Source: Pseudomonas marginalis (lineage in GTDB: Bacteria > Pseudomonadota > Gammaproteobacteria > Pseudomonadales > Pseudomonadaceae). From it: 64,000 nt of DNA. The translations under genes were made by a program, and so were the position numbers. Position 1 is the first letter of the stretch; each line of letters opens with the position of its first letter. Below the pieces are notes generated by a model. That model was not told the DNA's origin. It saw only the letters and a program-made list of their open reading frames with translations, and ran no database searches. The stretch covers positions 1 to 64,000 of the forward strand of contig NZ_LKEG01000042.1 of the NCBI RefSeq assembly GCF_001645105.1. The letters run 5' to 3'. Positions 26,739 to 38,900 of the stretch are shown piece after piece.

Positions 26739-27805
26739 TGAACCAGCCATTGATGCTTACGGCCGCGCAAAAGGCCGGTCCCAAGGTGACGATTGCCGTC
26801 GGCGTGCTGATGCTTGTCGTGCTGCTGGCGCTGCCTTTGCTGTCACTGCTGCCGGCGGACAACGCGTTGCATGTCTCGGCCTACACCCTGACGCTGGTGG
26901 GCAAGATCCTCTGTTACGCCATCGTCGCCCTGGCGCTGGACCTGGTGTGGGGCTATGCCGGGATGTTGTCCCTCGGCCACGGATTGTTCTTTGCCCTGGG
27001 CGGTTATGCGATGGGCATGTACTTGATGCGCCAGGCGTCCGGCGATGAGTTGCCGGCGTTCATGACCTTCCTGTCGTGGACCGAGTTGCCCTGGTATTGG
27101 GTCGGCACCGAGCACTTCCTCTGGGCGATGTGCCTGGTGGTGCTGGCGCCGGGCTTGCTGGCGCTGGTGTTCGGTTTCTTCGCCTTTCGCTCGCGGATCA
27201 AAGGCGTGTATTTCTCGATCATGACCCAGGCCCTGACCTTCGCCGGGATGCTGCTGTTTTTCCGCAACGAGACCGGGTTTGGCGGGAACAACGGCTTCAC
27301 CAATTTCCGCAGCATCCTGGGGTTTGGCATTACCGAGCCGGGCACGCGGGCCGTGTTGTTTGTGGCCACCGTCGCGCTGCTGGTGGCGAGTTTGTTCCTC
27401 GGCTGGCGGCTGGCACAGAGCAAGTTCGGCCGGGTGCTGACCGCGTTGCGCGATGCCGAAAACCGTCTGATGTTCTGCGGCTACGACCCCCGTGGCTTCA
27501 AGCTGTTCGTCTGGGTGTTGAGCGCCGTGCTGTGCGGTTTGGCGGGCGCGTTGTATGTGCCGCAAGTGGGCATTATCAACCCCAGCGAAATGTCGCCGAC
27601 CAACTCCATCGAAGCCGCCGTGTGGGTGGCATTGGGCGGGCGCGGCACGCTGATCGGCCCATTGCTCGGCGCCGGTGTGGTGAACGGCATGAAGAGCTGG
27701 TTTACCGTGGCCTTCCCGGAATACTGGCTGTTCTTCCTCGGGGCGCTGTTCATCATCGTCACCCTGTACCTGCCCAAGGGCGTCATCGGCTTGCTGAAGA
27801 AATGA
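26738..27805 (+). CDS. urtC: urea ABC transporter permease UrtC
   Basis: A 355-residue permease of the LivM family that pairs with UrtB. Diagnostic stretches are 'LDLVWGYAGMLSLGHGLFFALGGYAMGMYL', here in two adjacent parts, and 'GFGGNNGFTNF'. Near the end is 'FLGALFIIVTLYLPKGVIGL'. The start ATG overlaps the urtB TGA by one base. It forms the second half of the urea channel in the inner membrane. Confidence 0.94.
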   Translation: MNQPLMLTAAQKAGPKVTIAVGVLMLVVLLALPLLSLLPADNALHVSAYTLTLVGKILCYAIVALALDLVWGYAGMLSLGHGLFFALGGYAMGMYLMRQASGDELPAFMTFLSWTELPWYWVGTEHFLWAMCLVVLAPGLLALVFGFFAFRSRIKGVYFSIMTQALTFAGMLLFFRNETGFGGNNGFTNFRSILGFGITEPGTRAVLFVATVALLVASLFLGWRLAQSKFGRVLTALRDAENRLMFCGYDPRGFKLFVWVLSAVLCGLAGALYVPQVGIINPSEMSPTNSIEAAVWVALGGRGTLIGPLLGAGVVNGMKSWFTVAFPEYWLFFLGALFIIVTLYLPKGVIGLLKK

Positions 27806-27813
27806 GGAACGTC

Positions 27814-28635
27814 ATGCTCGAACCTGTTTTTGATGCGGGCAGCGGCCGCGATGCCATCGGCCTTGGCCAGGCCGCCGGCAAGGGCCTCAACACCCGCCAC
27901 GGCACCATCCTGACGCTGGAAGACATCAGCGTCAGCTTCGACGGTTTCAAGGCCCTCAACGACTTGAACCTCTACATTGGCGTCGGGGAATTGCGCTGCA
28001 TCATCGGCCCCAACGGCGCGGGCAAGACCACGCTGATGGACGTGATCACCGGCAAGACCCGCCCCAGCCACGGTACCGCCTGGTTTGGTGAAAACCTCGA
28101 CCTGACCGGCATGAGCGAAGTGCAGATCGCCCAGGCCGGCATCGGCCGCAAGTTCCAGAAACCCACGGTATTCGAAGCGTTGAGCGTGTTCGAAAACCTG
28201 GAGCTGGCGCAGAAGACCGACAAATCGGTGTGGGCCAGCCTGCGCGCGCGCTTGAGCGGCGAGCAGAAAGACCGTATCGAGGAAGTGCTCGACACCATCC
28301 GCCTGACGGCCTCGGCGCATCGCCAGGCGGGCCTGCTGTCTCACGGCCAGAAGCAGTTCCTGGAGATCGGCATGCTGCTGATGCAGGACCCGCAACTGTT
28401 GCTGCTGGACGAACCGGTGGCGGGCATGACTGACGCTGAAACCGAATTCACCGCCGAACTGTTCAAGCGCCTGGCGGGCAAGCATTCGTTGATGGTGGTG
28501 GAACACGACATGGGTTTTGTCGGTTCGATTGCCGACCACGTCACGGTGTTGCACCAGGGCAGTGTGCTGGCCGAAGGGTCGCTGGAACAGGTGCAGGAAA
28601 ATGAGCGGGTGATCGAGGTTTACCTCGGTCGCTGA
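27814..28635 (+). CDS. urtD: urea ABC transporter ATP-binding protein UrtD
   Basis: A 273-residue LivG-type ATPase. It has Walker A 'IGPNGAGKTTLMDVITG', UrtD-typical 'VQIAQAGIGRKFQKPTVFE', and signature region 'LLSHGQKQFLEIGMLLM', where the usual LSGG is SHGQ as in other UrtD proteins. Walker B is 'LLLLDEPVAGMTDAE', with 'VVEHDMGFV' after it. The ATG at 27814 has GAGGAA upstream; an ATG at 27802 is possible. It works with UrtE on the UrtBC channel. Confidence 0.94.
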   Translation: MLEPVFDAGSGRDAIGLGQAAGKGLNTRHGTILTLEDISVSFDGFKALNDLNLYIGVGELRCIIGPNGAGKTTLMDVITGKTRPSHGTAWFGENLDLTGMSEVQIAQAGIGRKFQKPTVFEALSVFENLELAQKTDKSVWASLRARLSGEQKDRIEEVLDTIRLTASAHRQAGLLSHGQKQFLEIGMLLMQDPQLLLLDEPVAGMTDAETEFTAELFKRLAGKHSLMVVEHDMGFVGSIADHVTVLHQGSVLAEGSLEQVQENERVIEVYLGR

Positions 28636-28642
28636 GGCTTTA

Positions 28643-28662
28643 TGTGGGCGCTGGCGCCCACA
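28643..28662. repeat. hairpin between urtD and urtE
   Basis: TGTGGGCGC and GCGCCCACA form a perfect 9-bp palindrome with a 2-base loop, 8 bp after the urtD stop. It has no T-run, so I do not call a terminator; a message-stability or attenuation role is possible. Confidence 0.6.
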
Positions 28663-28685
28663 AGGGAATCGTGGAGGTTTTAAAC

Positions 28686-29384
28686 ATGTTGCAAGTCGAC
28701 ACGCTGCACCAGTACTACGGCGGTAGCCACATCCTGCGCGGGCTGTCCTTTGATGTGAAAGTCGGCGAAGTCACCTGCCTGCTCGGCCGTAACGGCGTAG
28801 GCAAGACCACCTTGCTCAAATGCCTGATGGGTTTGCTGCCGGCCAAAGAAGGTGCGGTGAACTGGGAAGGCAAAGCCATTACCGGGTTCAAGCCGCACCA
28901 GCGTGTGCACGCGGGGATTGCCTACGTGCCTCAAGGCCGAGAGATTTTTGGGCGGCTGACGGTGGAAGAAAACCTGTTGATGGGGCTCTCGCGTTTCCCA
29001 GGCGCCGAAGCCAAGGAAGTGCCGGCGTTTATCTACGAGCTGTTCCCGGTGTTGCTGCAAATGAAGCACCGCCGTGGCGGTGACCTGTCCGGCGGCCAGC
29101 AACAACAGCTCGCCATCGGCCGCGCCCTGGCCAGCCGCCCGCGCCTGTTGATCCTCGATGAGCCCACCGAAGGCATCCAGCCGTCGGTGATCAAGGAGAT
29201 CGGCGCAGTGATCAAGAAACTCGCCGAGCGCGGCGATATGGCGATCCTGCTGGTCGAGCAGTTCTACGACTTTGCCGCCGAACTGGCCGACCAGTACCTG
29301 GTGATGTCCCGGGGTGAAATCGTCCAGCAAGGCCGAGGTGAAAATATGGAACGTGAGGGTGTACGTGGTCTCGTAACCATCTAA
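28686..29384 (+). CDS. urtE: urea ABC transporter ATP-binding protein UrtE
   Basis: A 232-residue LivF-type ATPase beginning 'MLQVDTLHQYYGGSHILRGL', the UrtE signature. Walker A is 'LGRNGVGKTTLLKCLMG', the signature is 'LSGGQQQQLAIGRAL', and Walker B is 'LLILDEPTEGIQPS', with the UrtE-typical EGIQPS ending. The start is set by GGAGG about 9 bases upstream of 28686. It is the last gene of urtABCDE and lies 30 bp before ureD, consistent with one long nitrogen-regulated unit. Confidence 0.94.
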   Translation: MLQVDTLHQYYGGSHILRGLSFDVKVGEVTCLLGRNGVGKTTLLKCLMGLLPAKEGAVNWEGKAITGFKPHQRVHAGIAYVPQGREIFGRLTVEENLLMGLSRFPGAEAKEVPAFIYELFPVLLQMKHRRGGDLSGGQQQQLAIGRALASRPRLLILDEPTEGIQPSVIKEIGAVIKKLAERGDMAILLVEQFYDFAAELADQYLVMSRGEIVQQGRGENMEREGVRGLVTI

Positions 29385-29414
29385 TCTGTAGCCTCCTGAC
29401 GATAAGCACACGCC

Positions 29415-30254
29415 ATGAACCTGCCCGTTTCCCCTGCCCTGTTCACCCCCAGCTGGCACGCCGAGCTGGAACTCGGCTACGCGCGTTTCGGCGACACCAC
29501 GCGCCCGGTAATGCGCCGCCACCTCGGCCCGCTGCGGGTGCAAAAGCACCTGTACGCCGAAGGCCCCGAGGTGTGCCAGCACATCATCGTGCACCCGCCT
29601 GGCGGGATTGCCGGCGGTGATCGCCTGGATATCAGCGCCCATGTCGGCGCCGGCGCCTGGGCGCAATTGACCAGCCCTGGCGCGGCCAAGTGGTACCGCG
29701 CCGGCGGCCCGGCGTATCAGCAACTGGACCTCTGCGTGGAAGCCGGCGCCACGCTGGAGTGGCTGCCCCAGGAAACCATCGTCTTCAGTGCCGCCCAGGC
29801 CGAACTCACCACGCGTATCGAACTGCAAGGCGATGCGCGGCTGTTCTACTGGGATGTGGTCGCCCTGGGGCGCCCGGCCAGCAATGAGCGTTTCGACCTC
29901 GGCCACTTCCAATCGCACCTGGATATCCGCCGTGACGGCCAGTTGCTCTGGCATGAGCGCCAGCGCATTGTGGGCGCCGACGGCCTGCTCGATTCGCCCA
30001 TCGGCCTGGACGGCCAACCAGTGTTCGCCACGCTGCTGGTGACCGGCGATATAGAACCCGAATTACTCGAACACTGCCGCGCCCTGCCCCACGCCGTGCG
30101 CGGCGACCTGACCCAACTGCCCGGCTTGCTGGTCGCCCGCTGCCTGGCCAGCGAAGCGTTGCTGGCGCGGGGATGGTTGATTGATTTATGGAAATTGTTA
30201 CGCCCCGTCATGTTTGGGCGAGAGGCGGTCGCACCACGAATCTGGAGCACATGA
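29415..30254 (+). CDS. ureD: urease accessory protein UreD
   Basis: A 279-residue UreD/UreH. Hallmarks are '[20 protein letters not shown]', '[20 protein letters not shown]', '[11 protein letters not shown]' and '[14 protein letters not shown]'. UreD is the scaffold that binds apo-urease and, with UreF and UreG, directs nickel and carbon dioxide into the active site. Those partners are encoded about 22 kb away at 51.9-53.2 kb. It lies directly after urtE. Confidence 0.95.
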   Translation: MNLPVSPALFTPSWHAELELGYARFGDTTRPVMRRHLGPLRVQKHLYAEGPEVCQHIIVHPPGGIAGGDRLDISAHVGAGAWAQLTSPGAAKWYRAGGPAYQQLDLCVEAGATLEWLPQETIVFSAAQAELTTRIELQGDARLFYWDVVALGRPASNERFDLGHFQSHLDIRRDGQLLWHERQRIVGADGLLDSPIGLDGQPVFATLLVTGDIEPELLEHCRALPHAVRGDLTQLPGLLVARCLASEALLARGWLIDLWKLLRPVMFGREAVAPRIWST

Positions 30255-30263
30255 AGATCAATA

Positions 30264-30352
30264 TGTGGGAGGGGGCTTGCTCCCGATAGCGGTGGGTCCG
30301 TGACAGATGTATTGCCTGACACTGCCCTATCGGGGGCAAGCCCCCTCCCACA
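30264..30352. repeat. REP doublet between ureD and ureA
   Basis: An inverted pair of the GGGGGCTTGC family; the left copy has GCTTGCTCCCGAT instead of GCTTGCCCCCGAT. It occupies most of the 145-bp gap before ureA and may act as an mRNA stability or attenuation element. Confidence 0.85.
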
Positions 30353-30399
30353 CTTGATCTCCATTGTATTTACGAATGTATTTCACGACGGACTGAACC

Positions 30400-30702
30400 A
30401 TGGACCTGACCCCACGGGAAAAAGACAAACTGCTGATCTTCACCGCCGGCCTAGTGGCCGAGCGGCGCCTGGCACGCGGCGTGAAGCTCAACTACCCGGA
30501 AACCATCGCCTACATCTCCGCCGCCTTGATGGAAGGCGCGCGCGACGGCCGCACCGTGGCCGACCTGATGCACTTCGGCACCACCCTGCTCAGCCGCGAA
30601 CAGGTGATGGAAGGCATCCCGGAGATGATCCCGGATATCCAGGTGGAAGCCACTTTCCCCGACGGCACCAAGCTGGTCACCGTCCACCAACCCATCGCCT
30701 GA
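30400..30702 (+). CDS. ureA: urease subunit gamma
   Basis: A 100-residue structural subunit of standard length, starting '[20 protein letters not shown]'. It also has '[20 protein letters not shown]' and '[17 protein letters not shown]', all near-invariant in bacterial UreA. It joins UreB and UreC in the cytoplasmic nickel urease, which splits urea to ammonia and carbamate. Nine bases separate it from the next gene, an acetyltransferase rather than ureB. Confidence 0.97.
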
Positions 30703-30711
30703 GGCACGGCC

Positions 30712-32065
<1,354 letters not shown>

Positions 32066-32071
32066 GGCCTC

Positions 32072-32142
32072 ATCGGGGGCAAGCCCCCTCCCACATTTGA
32101 ATGTGTTCACACATCAAGGGTGGGAGGGGGCTTGCCCCCGAT
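32072..32142. repeat. REP doublet between ureB and ureC
   Basis: ATCGGGGGCAAGCCCCC then, after about 30 bases, its reverse complement. The arm order is the same as in the element between oprC and the PepSY gene. It lies inside the urease operon, 6 bp after the ureB stop. Confidence 0.85.
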
Positions 32143-32181
32143 AGCGATTTCATATTCAACACATATCTTCAGGGCAATCAC

Positions 32182-33882
32182 ATGAAAATCAGCCGCCAAG
32201 CCTACGCCGACATGTACGGCCCCACCGTCGGTGACAAGGTCCGCCTGGCCGACACTGAGTTGTTCGTCGAGGTCGAAAAAGACTTCACCGTCTATGGCGA
32301 GGAGGTGAAATTCGGCGGCGGCAAAGTGATCCGCGATGGCCAGGGCCAGAGCCAGTTGCTCGCCCATGAAGTGGTGGACACGCTGATCACCAACGCGCTG
32401 ATCATCGACCACTGGGGCATCGTCAAGGCCGACGTCGGCCTGAAAAACGGCCGCATCCACGCGATCGGCAAAGCCGGCAACCCGGACATCCAGCCCGGCG
32501 TGACCATGGCCATCGGCGCCAGCACCGAAGTGATTGCCGGCGAAGGCATGATCCTCACCGCAGGCGGCATCGACTCCCACGTGCACTTCATCTGCCCACA
32601 GCAGATCGAAGAAGCGCTGACCAGCGGCGTCACCACCATGATCGGCGGTGGCACGGGACCTGCCACAGGTACCAACGCCACCACCTGCACCTCGGGCCCG
32701 TGGCACCTGGCGCGCATGCTCCAGGCCAGCGATTCGTTCCCGATGAACATCGGTTTCACCGGCAAGGGCAACGCCAGTTTGCCCGAGCCATTGATCGAGC
32801 AGGTCAAGGCCGGCGCCATCGGCTTGAAGCTGCATGAGGACTGGGGCACCACCCCGGCCAGTATCGATAACTGCCTGAGCGTGGCCGATGACTACGACGT
32901 GCAGGTGGCGATCCACAGCGACACCCTCAACGAATCCGGCTTCGTCGAAACCACGCTGGCCGCGCTCAAGGGCCGCACCATCCACACCTATCACACCGAA
33001 GGCGCCGGTGGCGGTCACGCACCGGACATCATCAAGGCGTGTGGCTTCTCCAACGTGCTGCCCAGCTCGACCAACCCGACCCGGCCGTTCACCCGCAACA
33101 CCATCGACGAACACCTCGACATGCTGATGGTCTGCCATCACCTGGACCCAAGCATTGCAGAAGACGTGGCCTTCGCCGAAAGCCGCATCCGCCGCGAAAC
33201 CATCGCCGCCGAAGACATCCTGCATGACCTCGGTGCGTTCTCGATGATCAGCTCCGACAGCCAGGCCATGGGCCGCGTCGGCGAGGTGATCACGCGCACC
33301 TGGCAGACCGCGGACAAGATGAAAAAACAACGCGGCGCCTTGCCCGGCGACGGTCCCGGCAACGACAACTTCCGCGCCAAACGCTACATCGCCAAGTACA
33401 CCATCAACCCGGCGATCACCCATGGCATCAGCCATATTGTCGGCTCGATCGAAGTGGGCAAATGGGCCGACCTGGTGCTGTGGCGCCCAGCGTTCTTCGG
33501 CATCAAGCCGACCCTGATTCTCAAGGGCGGCGCGATTGCCTCCAGCCTGATGGGCGACGCCAACGCCTCGATCCCCACCCCGCAACCGGTGCACTACCGC
33601 CCGATGTTCGCCAGCTTCGGCAGCTCGCTGCACGCGACCAGCCTGACGTTTATCAGCCAGGCGGCCTTGGACGCCGGATTGCCCGACGCCCTGGGCTTGA
33701 AGAAGCAGATTGCCGTGGTCAAGGGCTGCCGGAACGTGCGGAAAGCCGACTTGATCCACAATGACTACCTGCCGGATATCGAGGTGGACCCACAGACCTA
33801 TCAGGTCAAGGCCGACGGCGTGTTGCTGTGGTGCGAGCCGGCGGAGGTGTTACCCATGGCCCAACGTTATTTTCTGTTCTGA
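32182..33882 (+). CDS. ureC: urease subunit alpha
   Basis: A 566-residue catalytic subunit of usual length. It starts '[20 protein letters not shown]'. Nickel-binding histidines are in '[13 protein letters not shown]'. The carbamylated lysine is Lys216 in '[12 protein letters not shown]', and the mobile active-site flap lies around '[20 protein letters not shown]'. It hydrolyses urea using two nickel ions. The ATG at 32182 is preferred to an in-frame start at 32101, which lies in the REP. It ends the first urease block; the accessory genes ureE, F and G are about 17.5 kb further on. Confidence 0.97.
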   Translation: MKISRQAYADMYGPTVGDKVRLADTELFVEVEKDFTVYGEEVKFGGGKVIRDGQGQSQLLAHEVVDTLITNALIIDHWGIVKADVGLKNGRIHAIGKAGNPDIQPGVTMAIGASTEVIAGEGMILTAGGIDSHVHFICPQQIEEALTSGVTTMIGGGTGPATGTNATTCTSGPWHLARMLQASDSFPMNIGFTGKGNASLPEPLIEQVKAGAIGLKLHEDWGTTPASIDNCLSVADDYDVQVAIHSDTLNESGFVETTLAALKGRTIHTYHTEGAGGGHAPDIIKACGFSNVLPSSTNPTRPFTRNTIDEHLDMLMVCHHLDPSIAEDVAFAESRIRRETIAAEDILHDLGAFSMISSDSQAMGRVGEVITRTWQTADKMKKQRGALPGDGPGNDNFRAKRYIAKYTINPAITHGISHIVGSIEVGKWADLVLWRPAFFGIKPTLILKGGAIASSLMGDANASIPTPQPVHYRPMFASFGSSLHATSLTFISQAALDAGLPDALGLKKQIAVVKGCRNVRKADLIHNDYLPDIEVDPQTYQVKADGVLLWCEPAEVLPMAQRYFLF

Positions 33883-34034
33883 CGTCGGTCAGTCGCGGGT
33901 ACAACGTGTGGCTGATGAGCCCGCCGGGGATGTAGCCGAAGACAAGGTCATGGCCGATACCTTATTGGGTGATGAAGCCGTCATCGTATTCATCACCCAC
34001 AAGACGCAGGCCTTAACTATGCAGGGTTGTCCGG

Positions 34035-35960
34035 TTATGGCTGTTCGGCCATTTCAGCAGCGGTCAGCCCTTTGATGAGGGCTTGCTTGAGGGTCGACCA
34101 CTCATTCATCAAAGCGTTGCTGGCGTCACGGTAGCGCTCGCTTGTGAGGTCATCTTCGGTGCTCAAGGCTTCAAGCCGCGCCAGGATGGGGTCGCGGTTA
34201 GCCGCAAACTGATCGGCGTATTTGCGCTGTAAAAACACCTGCCAGAACTCGCGCTGGGTGGTGGCGATAAATGCCTTGGCCGAGCCCTCCAATCCCAGCA
34301 CTTCAGCTTCGGCCGCGGCCAGCATCTGCGGGGTAACCTGCGCAGTGGCCAGGTAGACCGCCTCTTGCGGTTGCCCCGGTAAGCCCAGGCGGTCGCGCAA
34401 GCCGATACGGTAGGCCAGGCGTATTTCCACGCGGTCGATCGCCAGGGCCCGTTTCACCTTGCTTTTGAGCGTGTCGTGGGACTGGGCAATGACTTCAAGA
34501 CGCGTGTCGGCATCTCGCTGTGCAATACGCTCCACCTCATCAAGACGAAACAGGCCCTGGGCCAATTTGAGCAAGCGGGTTGAGGCCTGTGCATCATCAA
34601 CCACGCCCACTTCCTCGTCAGACAGGCGGCGCAATTCCAGCCGGCTGAACACCAACGTAATACCGTCTTGGCAGGTGTCTACTTCACCCGCCAACTCAAA
34701 CAGGCTTTCGCGTAGCTCACCCGATTCGGCCGCCGCATCCAACAGGGCCCATACCCGTGAGGCCAGATTCGAATAGGCGTTTTTGTAATCATCGGTTTTG
34801 CTCAACTCACTCAACAGCCTGAAAAACTTCTCACTGGGCAGGATTGTTCCGTCGGGTTCCACACCCGGTGCCTCGCGCTCGATCAGCGCTGCGTTGAGCA
34901 GTGTCCAACGCTCGGTCCTGGCGGCCCGCTCCCCCTCAGCCACATCACGCATCCATTGCGCCAAACGCTCGCTGGCGCTGGCTATCAACGGCTCTGGCGC
35001 CGTCACTGCCAGCGGCCCTTGGGGCACCCTGCCCGGCTGGGTGACCCGTACGTGCACCTCGGCGTAGTCGTCGAGCCCCTGGGCGGAAAGCGGGTTGCCG
35101 TCCAGGTAGGTGGCGATAAAAATTCTGCGCATGGCGACAGGGTCCTCGTCAGCCGGGTCCAGCAGCTCGTTGGACGCCTGGGTGATCTGATTGTCACGCA
35201 GGTCGAGGATCTCAAGGTTCACCAGCTCGCGCAGGCCCGAGGGCATGCGGGTCAGGCCCATACTGACCAGATCAATGTGGGTCAGCCACGTGAGGGCGCT
35301 CAGATCCAGCGCGCCCTCCAGAGGGTTGCCTCGCAGTGTCAGCCGACGCAACGTCGTGCAGCGTTGCAAGAGCGGGGTATCGAGGGTGGTCAGATCATTG
35401 TTGGCTACGTCCAGGGTTACCAGACGCGTCTGCTCACCCAACGCCGCAGGCACCTGCGTCAGGCGGTTGTTGGGGGCCTCGAACGTTTTCAGATGAGGGA
35501 ACGCGCGTAAAAACTCGGCCGGGACCTCAAGCAAGCTCATGTGCCCCAGGTCGATAAAGCTGATGAACGGAAAGGACCCGGCAGGCAAGACCGGCAATGT
35601 GGGCGCCTCGAAACCGTTGAAGCTGAGTTTGTAACCCATAAACCGGTGACTGCGACTGTAAACAGGCTCCCCTGCGACCTCCTGCCAACTGTTGAGCAGC
35701 TTCATGCGGATGACGCTGCGCGCATAATCGGTCGCCCGCACCACCTTGCCCTCTTGCGCGGGCCACTCCAGGGCCAGCCCATGCCAGGCGTCGAGGGTCT
35801 GCTTCAAACTGGCGAACTGCGCCTCCAACTCGGTGAGGCGCGCCCCGCGCCGGTCAGCCAGGCTGCGCAAAAAGCTATCGACTTCGCTGGTGCGCCAATA
35901 GGGGTAGATCTGACGCACTCTTGCGCGGTCCTGATTGGTCACTTCGCAACCGCCGTTCAT
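34035..35960 (-). CDS. leucine-rich repeat protein with NEL-type E3 ubiquitin ligase domain
   Basis: A 641-residue protein. Leucine-rich repeats occupy about residues 130-295 (for example 'LKTFEAPNNRLTQVPAALGE', 'LEILDLRDNQITQ'). They are followed by a NEL-like domain with the catalytic motif Cys-x-Asp at Cys430 in 'VDTCQDGITLVFSRLELRRL', comparable to IpaH/SspH ligases. Such enzymes transfer ubiquitin to eukaryotic proteins. In other pseudomonads I expect this region fused to an N-terminal DUF6543 part. Here the DUF6543 part is a separate upstream gene, and this ATG overlaps its stop as ATGA with a GGGGAGG ribosome site 8 bases before it. Either a real two-gene system or an old frameshift. 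No secretion signal is visible. Confidence 0.85.
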   Translation of the reverse strand: MNGGCEVTNQDRARVRQIYPYWRTSEVDSFLRSLADRRGARLTELEAQFASLKQTLDAWHGLALEWPAQEGKVVRATDYARSVIRMKLLNSWQEVAGEPVYSRSHRFMGYKLSFNGFEAPTLPVLPAGSFPFISFIDLGHMSLLEVPAEFLRAFPHLKTFEAPNNRLTQVPAALGEQTRLVTLDVANNDLTTLDTPLLQRCTTLRRLTLRGNPLEGALDLSALTWLTHIDLVSMGLTRMPSGLRELVNLEILDLRDNQITQASNELLDPADEDPVAMRRIFIATYLDGNPLSAQGLDDYAEVHVRVTQPGRVPQGPLAVTAPEPLIASASERLAQWMRDVAEGERAARTERWTLLNAALIEREAPGVEPDGTILPSEKFFRLLSELSKTDDYKNAYSNLASRVWALLDAAAESGELRESLFELAGEVDTCQDGITLVFSRLELRRLSDEEVGVVDDAQASTRLLKLAQGLFRLDEVERIAQRDADTRLEVIAQSHDTLKSKVKRALAIDRVEIRLAYRIGLRDRLGLPGQPQEAVYLATAQVTPQMLAAAEAEVLGLEGSAKAFIATTQREFWQVFLQRKYADQFAANRDPILARLEALSTEDDLTSERYRDASNALMNEWSTLKQALIKGLTAAEMAEQP

Positions 35961-38900
35961 AAGGCCACCTCCCCACACACGGCATTCAAGGGGTAGCCGT
36001 CACGACGGGCGGCCACGCGCATCACGCGTTCAAACCAAGGTGTTTCCACCGGCAGGTTCAAGGCCTTTCTCAGGGCCTTGGGTGCCAGTGCGTTGTCCTG
36101 AATCGCGTGTTTCAACGCAGGCGCCTCACTCACATGCGGCCGTCCCATGGCGGTACGTTCGCTATCGGGCAGAGCATGTTGCAACGCGGCATACAGGGTG
36201 TCCGGCGCATGCAGCTCATGGCCTTGGCCGTCGAATGCCTGATACCGCGTGCCGTTTTTCACCAGCACTTTGGTCTCAAGCGCAAACGGTGGACCAACGC
36301 TGGTGCGCAGCGAGCCGGACAGGGACTCATCGCGAAGCTCAATGCGCACCTCGCCGCTCCATCCCGGCAGGGTTTCCAGGGTTTTAAGCACCAGCGTTGG
36401 CGTGTCCGGATTGGCCGGACTCTCCAGGTAAAGGCCTTCATACGCCCGTGCTATTCGTACACGCTGCTGCAGATAGCGCAGTGCTTCGCTGATCCGCAGC
36501 GGTATCAGTCGGCGTTGCTCGGCGCTTGGACCAAAAGGGGTGTTCAGGGTCTCAAGCTCCTTGGGTGTCGCTCGGTAAAGTACCTCCCGAGCGATGCTGG
36601 TGGGCATCTCGGGGAAACGGCGTTGGATCACCTGAATCAATGCCCGTTGTGAATCACCACTCAGCAGCGGTTCGTCGCTGTAAAGACTGTTGAACAGCCG
36701 CTGCCCACTGCGCTCGGCGAAGGCGGCCAGCCGCTGCTGCAACTGCGCGGCCCGCGCCGTGGCGTCCGCAGGGGCGTGCTGGCCCAGCACCTGTTTGATC
36801 TGTTCGTCGTTAAGGAATTGCACACTACGTTCGGGCAGTTTCCCGGCCATCAAGTCGGCCTTGGACACCCTCAGGATGTCACCTGCCATTGCGCTGTGCT
36901 GGCCATAACGCGCCTGCTCACCGAACGGGCTGAACACCTCGATGCCGGTGTTGGCGGGCCATCCAGGGAGGTCGACCATCAGTGCCGCCGCGTAGTCGCA
37001 CAGCGTGCTGCTGCAACGGCCGCGACGTATCTGCTCAATGACCTCACGCGCATCGGCATCAGCGGCAAAGCGCCGTAGCGTGTCCTTGAGCAGGCCGGGA
37101 AACGGCTCGGACTCGACGTACAGCTTGCGTAAGACGTCCTCGCTCATCGTGCTGACGGCCAATATCTGCTTACGCTGCACATCATCGAAACGCTCGAACG
37201 CGACGCCCAGACGGTCACGCAGCTGCGCACCTTGCCATTGCAGCAGCTGGTCGAGTTCATGGGTCCAGACCCCTTCGCCGTTGTGGCGCAAGCGCGGTTG
37301 GTAGGCGTTGCCGCGCGTGGGATGGCGCGCGGAGTAATGACCGCTTTGCGGGTCTTGCACGACCTCGTACTGCTGTTCGTCCAGCAGCAGTACCGAACGC
37401 CCCGCTAAACGATACAGCCCCAGGTGATCCGGCTGTGAGTCGGTGGGCAGCGGCACACGTCGGGCATACGCCGACAGGTTTGGCTTCCATAAGCGCGTTT
37501 GACCGTTGGGCAATTTGACGGCCTTCAAGCCCTCGACAAATGGCGAGGCCACGTAGTGAAAGATCACCGCCATTTCCGCCAGCGTCGCCAGGCTTTCCAA
37601 AACGTCGGTCAGGTGCGCCCACGCGGCCTCAACATCGCCCTGGCGCCAATCACGCACGCCCTCGAAGACACTGCTGATCAACTGGTTGGCGGTCACCAGC
37701 AGCATCGCGGCGCCCACGGGCGGTGCCACAAAGGCGGCAATGCCGACGACGAGCATGCCCACATTTAGGAAGTTGGACAGTCGGCGCTCGCGCGTCTGGG
37801 TATCTTCCTTGGCGGTGGAAACCGCCAGCACCTGACCATCGTCCAGCCGGCGCTGACGCCACTGGCCGAACATTTCGTACCAGATGCCTGAAAGACCGAC
37901 CCACTGGAAGTTCAGCGACAGGCTGATATGCAGTTCAACATTTTCCCGAGGGTCACGTCGCCAGTGACGATCCTCGATGGGGCCTTTCAAGTTCGAGACA
38001 GGGCTGAGGTATTTGAGGTAACCGCGCAGGTCGTCCTTCCAATTGCTCCCCGCTGGAGAATCCAGAACCTTTTGAGTCAGGCGCAGGAAAAAGTGCGGCC
38101 GGTCCTTCTCCGAGAGAAAACGGCTGAAAAAACGCTGGTAGTCGGTGAGCACGTCGCGCCCGCTGTCAATACGGCTGCCCTCGGGCCGGTACATCAGTTG
38201 GTGGGTCAACTCTGCTTCGAAATCACGGAAGGACGGATAGGTTTTCACCGGGTGATCGGGGTCATCCGGGATGTAGGCAATGACGTAACCACCGTCGTAG
38301 CGGTTGGCGTGTGTGCGAAAAAACACGGCACACTCCGTCAGGTTGTAGCCCAGGATGCGCAGCGGGCTGTAGGTGACCGGGCGTCCGTTGTCCCGGACAT
38401 CGTCTTTGTCATGGATCACGTCAACCAACAGCTCGTAGTGCCGAAGTTCGATGTCTTCTTTGAGCAGCGCCAAATACGCCGCTGCTTTTAACGCCGCCTT
38501 TTGGTTCAAGGTGTACGCGGTGGAAATGGCGACTTGCTCCGCCTGCGTACCGCCGTGGAAAAAATCATTTAAGTGTTTGGCGTAAAGCCCACCGATATCC
38601 AGGGTTCGGCAAATCGCTACAAACTGCGCCAGTGTGAGCTTGATCCGAACGATATCGAAATGTCCCTGGGCATCGGGCGCACTGATAAATGAAGACACGC
38701 TGTCGAAGTAATCGGGCTGGGCTTCAAACGCCTCGAAGTTGTTCAGGGCCGCCTGTAACAGAGAGAACGTGCGGGTGCGATAACCCGCCGTATTAACGCC
38801 CACGGGTATGCCGAAAAACGTGTATTCCACCGGGTAATAAAGCCGCAGCCAGGTGTTATCGACATCCAGCTCATGGCCGGCCGCTTTGAGGGCCGCCACC

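Noticed and set aside
32107..33759. A 550-codon open frame antisense to ureC, and similar long antisense frames opposite cobG, braC and the TonB receptors
   Set aside because: These are GC-rich shadow frames with implausible compositions (many His, Arg, Gln, Ala runs), no ribosome sites and full overlap with well-supported genes.
33883..34034. Possible gene remnant between ureC and the NEL gene
   Set aside because: An open frame crosses it but continues antisense into the NEL gene and has no ribosome site. I could not recognise any family in the translation.
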